Source: Vanilla planifolia (lineage: Eukaryota; Streptophyta; Magnoliopsida; Asparagales; Orchidaceae). Taken from it: a stretch of 64,000 nucleotides of DNA. Position 1 is the first letter of the stretch. Every line of letters begins with the position of its first letter. The notes under the pieces are model-generated. The model worked only from the letters and a program-made list of their open reading frames with translations, made no database searches and had not been told where the DNA came from. The DNA lies in contig JAIUJO010000145.1 in the NCBI GenBank assembly GCA_023846275.1, forward strand, positions 765,001 to 829,000, in the 5' to 3' direction. A program made the translations under genes and the position numbers. Shown here one piece after another: positions 63,099-64,000 of this stretch.

Positions 63099-64000
63099 AT
63101 ACATAAGACAAAAAAGCATATTTATGTTGTTACCCTTTAAGGTTACGATTAATATCTGAAGTTCTCTAAATAATCTGCACTTTTTTTTAAAAAATTTGTT
63201 TATTTTATGTGTTGTAATAGTTAATAGTATTAATATTGTTTTATATATAATTAATTAAAAAACAAACATAATGCTATTTTTATATAGTAGATATTAATAT
63301 ATAAGATTTTATTTCATTATATTAATGTTCATATAAATAAAAAGTCTAACTACTAAACAAATATTATTAAAAATATGCATATTTATAAAACATATTACAG
63401 ATTAAGTTATGCAATATGAGAGATTTGTTAAATATTGTTAATTTTTGTGTTAAAAAAAGAGATGATGGAGATATAGATAACTACTCTCTTTTCCTTTCCT
63501 TTTTGTTACTAATTTTCATTTATGTTTTGCATATCATAACAATTACATTAAATAATCTATTCATTCGGTTAGATTTTTATTTTATATTAAAATTATATTT
63601 GTACATTACTATGCTTGTATTGTTGCATACAATATGATGATATTTAATGTTTTTGTTTTTCTATTTTTTAATATGTTTTTGTTTAACAAGAATGATTTGT
63701 AATAATTATTAAGATAAAATTCATTACTTATTTAAATTTTTTTAAAATTATGAATATTTAATGATGTTGACTATTATAATTATTATTTTTGAACGTCTTT
63801 TCAAGAAACATATTGTAAATAGCTAAATCGTTATGAAATTATTTTGAATATGTCTATCAAAAAGTTTCTAACTTTAGATGTACTGATGCTATGATTTTTA
63901 TTATTTACTAATTTATCACCTCTAGTATTTTTGCATAGCTTGCACATTAATAGCATTACTTTTTGATATATTTGTAAATAAATTTAAAAGTTGCAAGAAA
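63099..64000. other. AT-rich DNA, unassigned
   Basis: No feature recognised. The frame at 63,416-63,637 is a hydrophobic chance opening in AT-rich sequence. If the 5S-like copy belongs to a TRIM, part of that element could lie in the first few hundred bases here. Confidence 0.4.

Noticed and set aside
1..64000. Plastid or mitochondrial origin because of the AT richness
   Set aside because: No organelle genes or tRNAs are seen, and the content is nuclear-type retroelements.

Overview
This window reads as nuclear DNA from a plant, most likely a seed plant with a large, repeat-rich genome. I find no intact protein-coding host gene. The recognisable material is plant-type retroelement remains: L1-like LINEs, a Ty1/copia element, a chromodomain-bearing Ty3/gypsy element, a solo LTR and a 5S rRNA-like copy. 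Most of the window is very AT-rich and poor in CpG. That is what old, methylated, deaminated transposon DNA looks like. I cannot name the species.

Layout. 1-1,430 and 9,780-22,790 hold a degenerate tandem repeat with a period of about 410 bp, in blocks that switch orientation. Between them lie two diverged copies (A, 1,436-4,010; B, 6,900-9,740) of an unidentified 2-3 kb repeat. 22,980-28,660 carries LINE remains on the + strand: a lone RNase H piece, then an endonuclease, reverse transcriptase, zinc-binding domain and RNase H start. 28,685-29,227 is a second LINE relic on the - strand. Immediately after it, 29,300-32,313 is a CpG-rich solo LTR of about 3.0 kb with perfect 5-bp target duplications (GATTG), the youngest-looking insertion here. 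33,880-38,066 is a decayed Ty1/copia element from gag to a polypurine tract. 38,070-44,520 is AT-rich and unassigned. 44,524-45,350 is a 415-bp tandem duplication. About 45,390-53,760 is a decayed Ty3/gypsy chromovirus-like element with LTR-like flanks and an internal duplication of protease-RT-RNase H. 59,100-60,830 is a 1.7-kb GAA-rich purine tract. It runs into three tandem AT/purine units of about 750-830 bp, the last of which ends exactly at a 5S rRNA-like sequence on the - strand (62,982-63,098).

No genes act together here. What can be read is a history: old tandem repeats and LINEs, then copia and gypsy insertions, then decay, then a recent LTR insertion that recombined to a solo LTR. 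The reading frames in the window are either relic fragments of these elements or chance openings in AT-rich or trinucleotide-repeat DNA. All boundaries except those of the solo LTR, the 5S-like copy and the 415-bp duplication are approximate, because alignments were made by eye.
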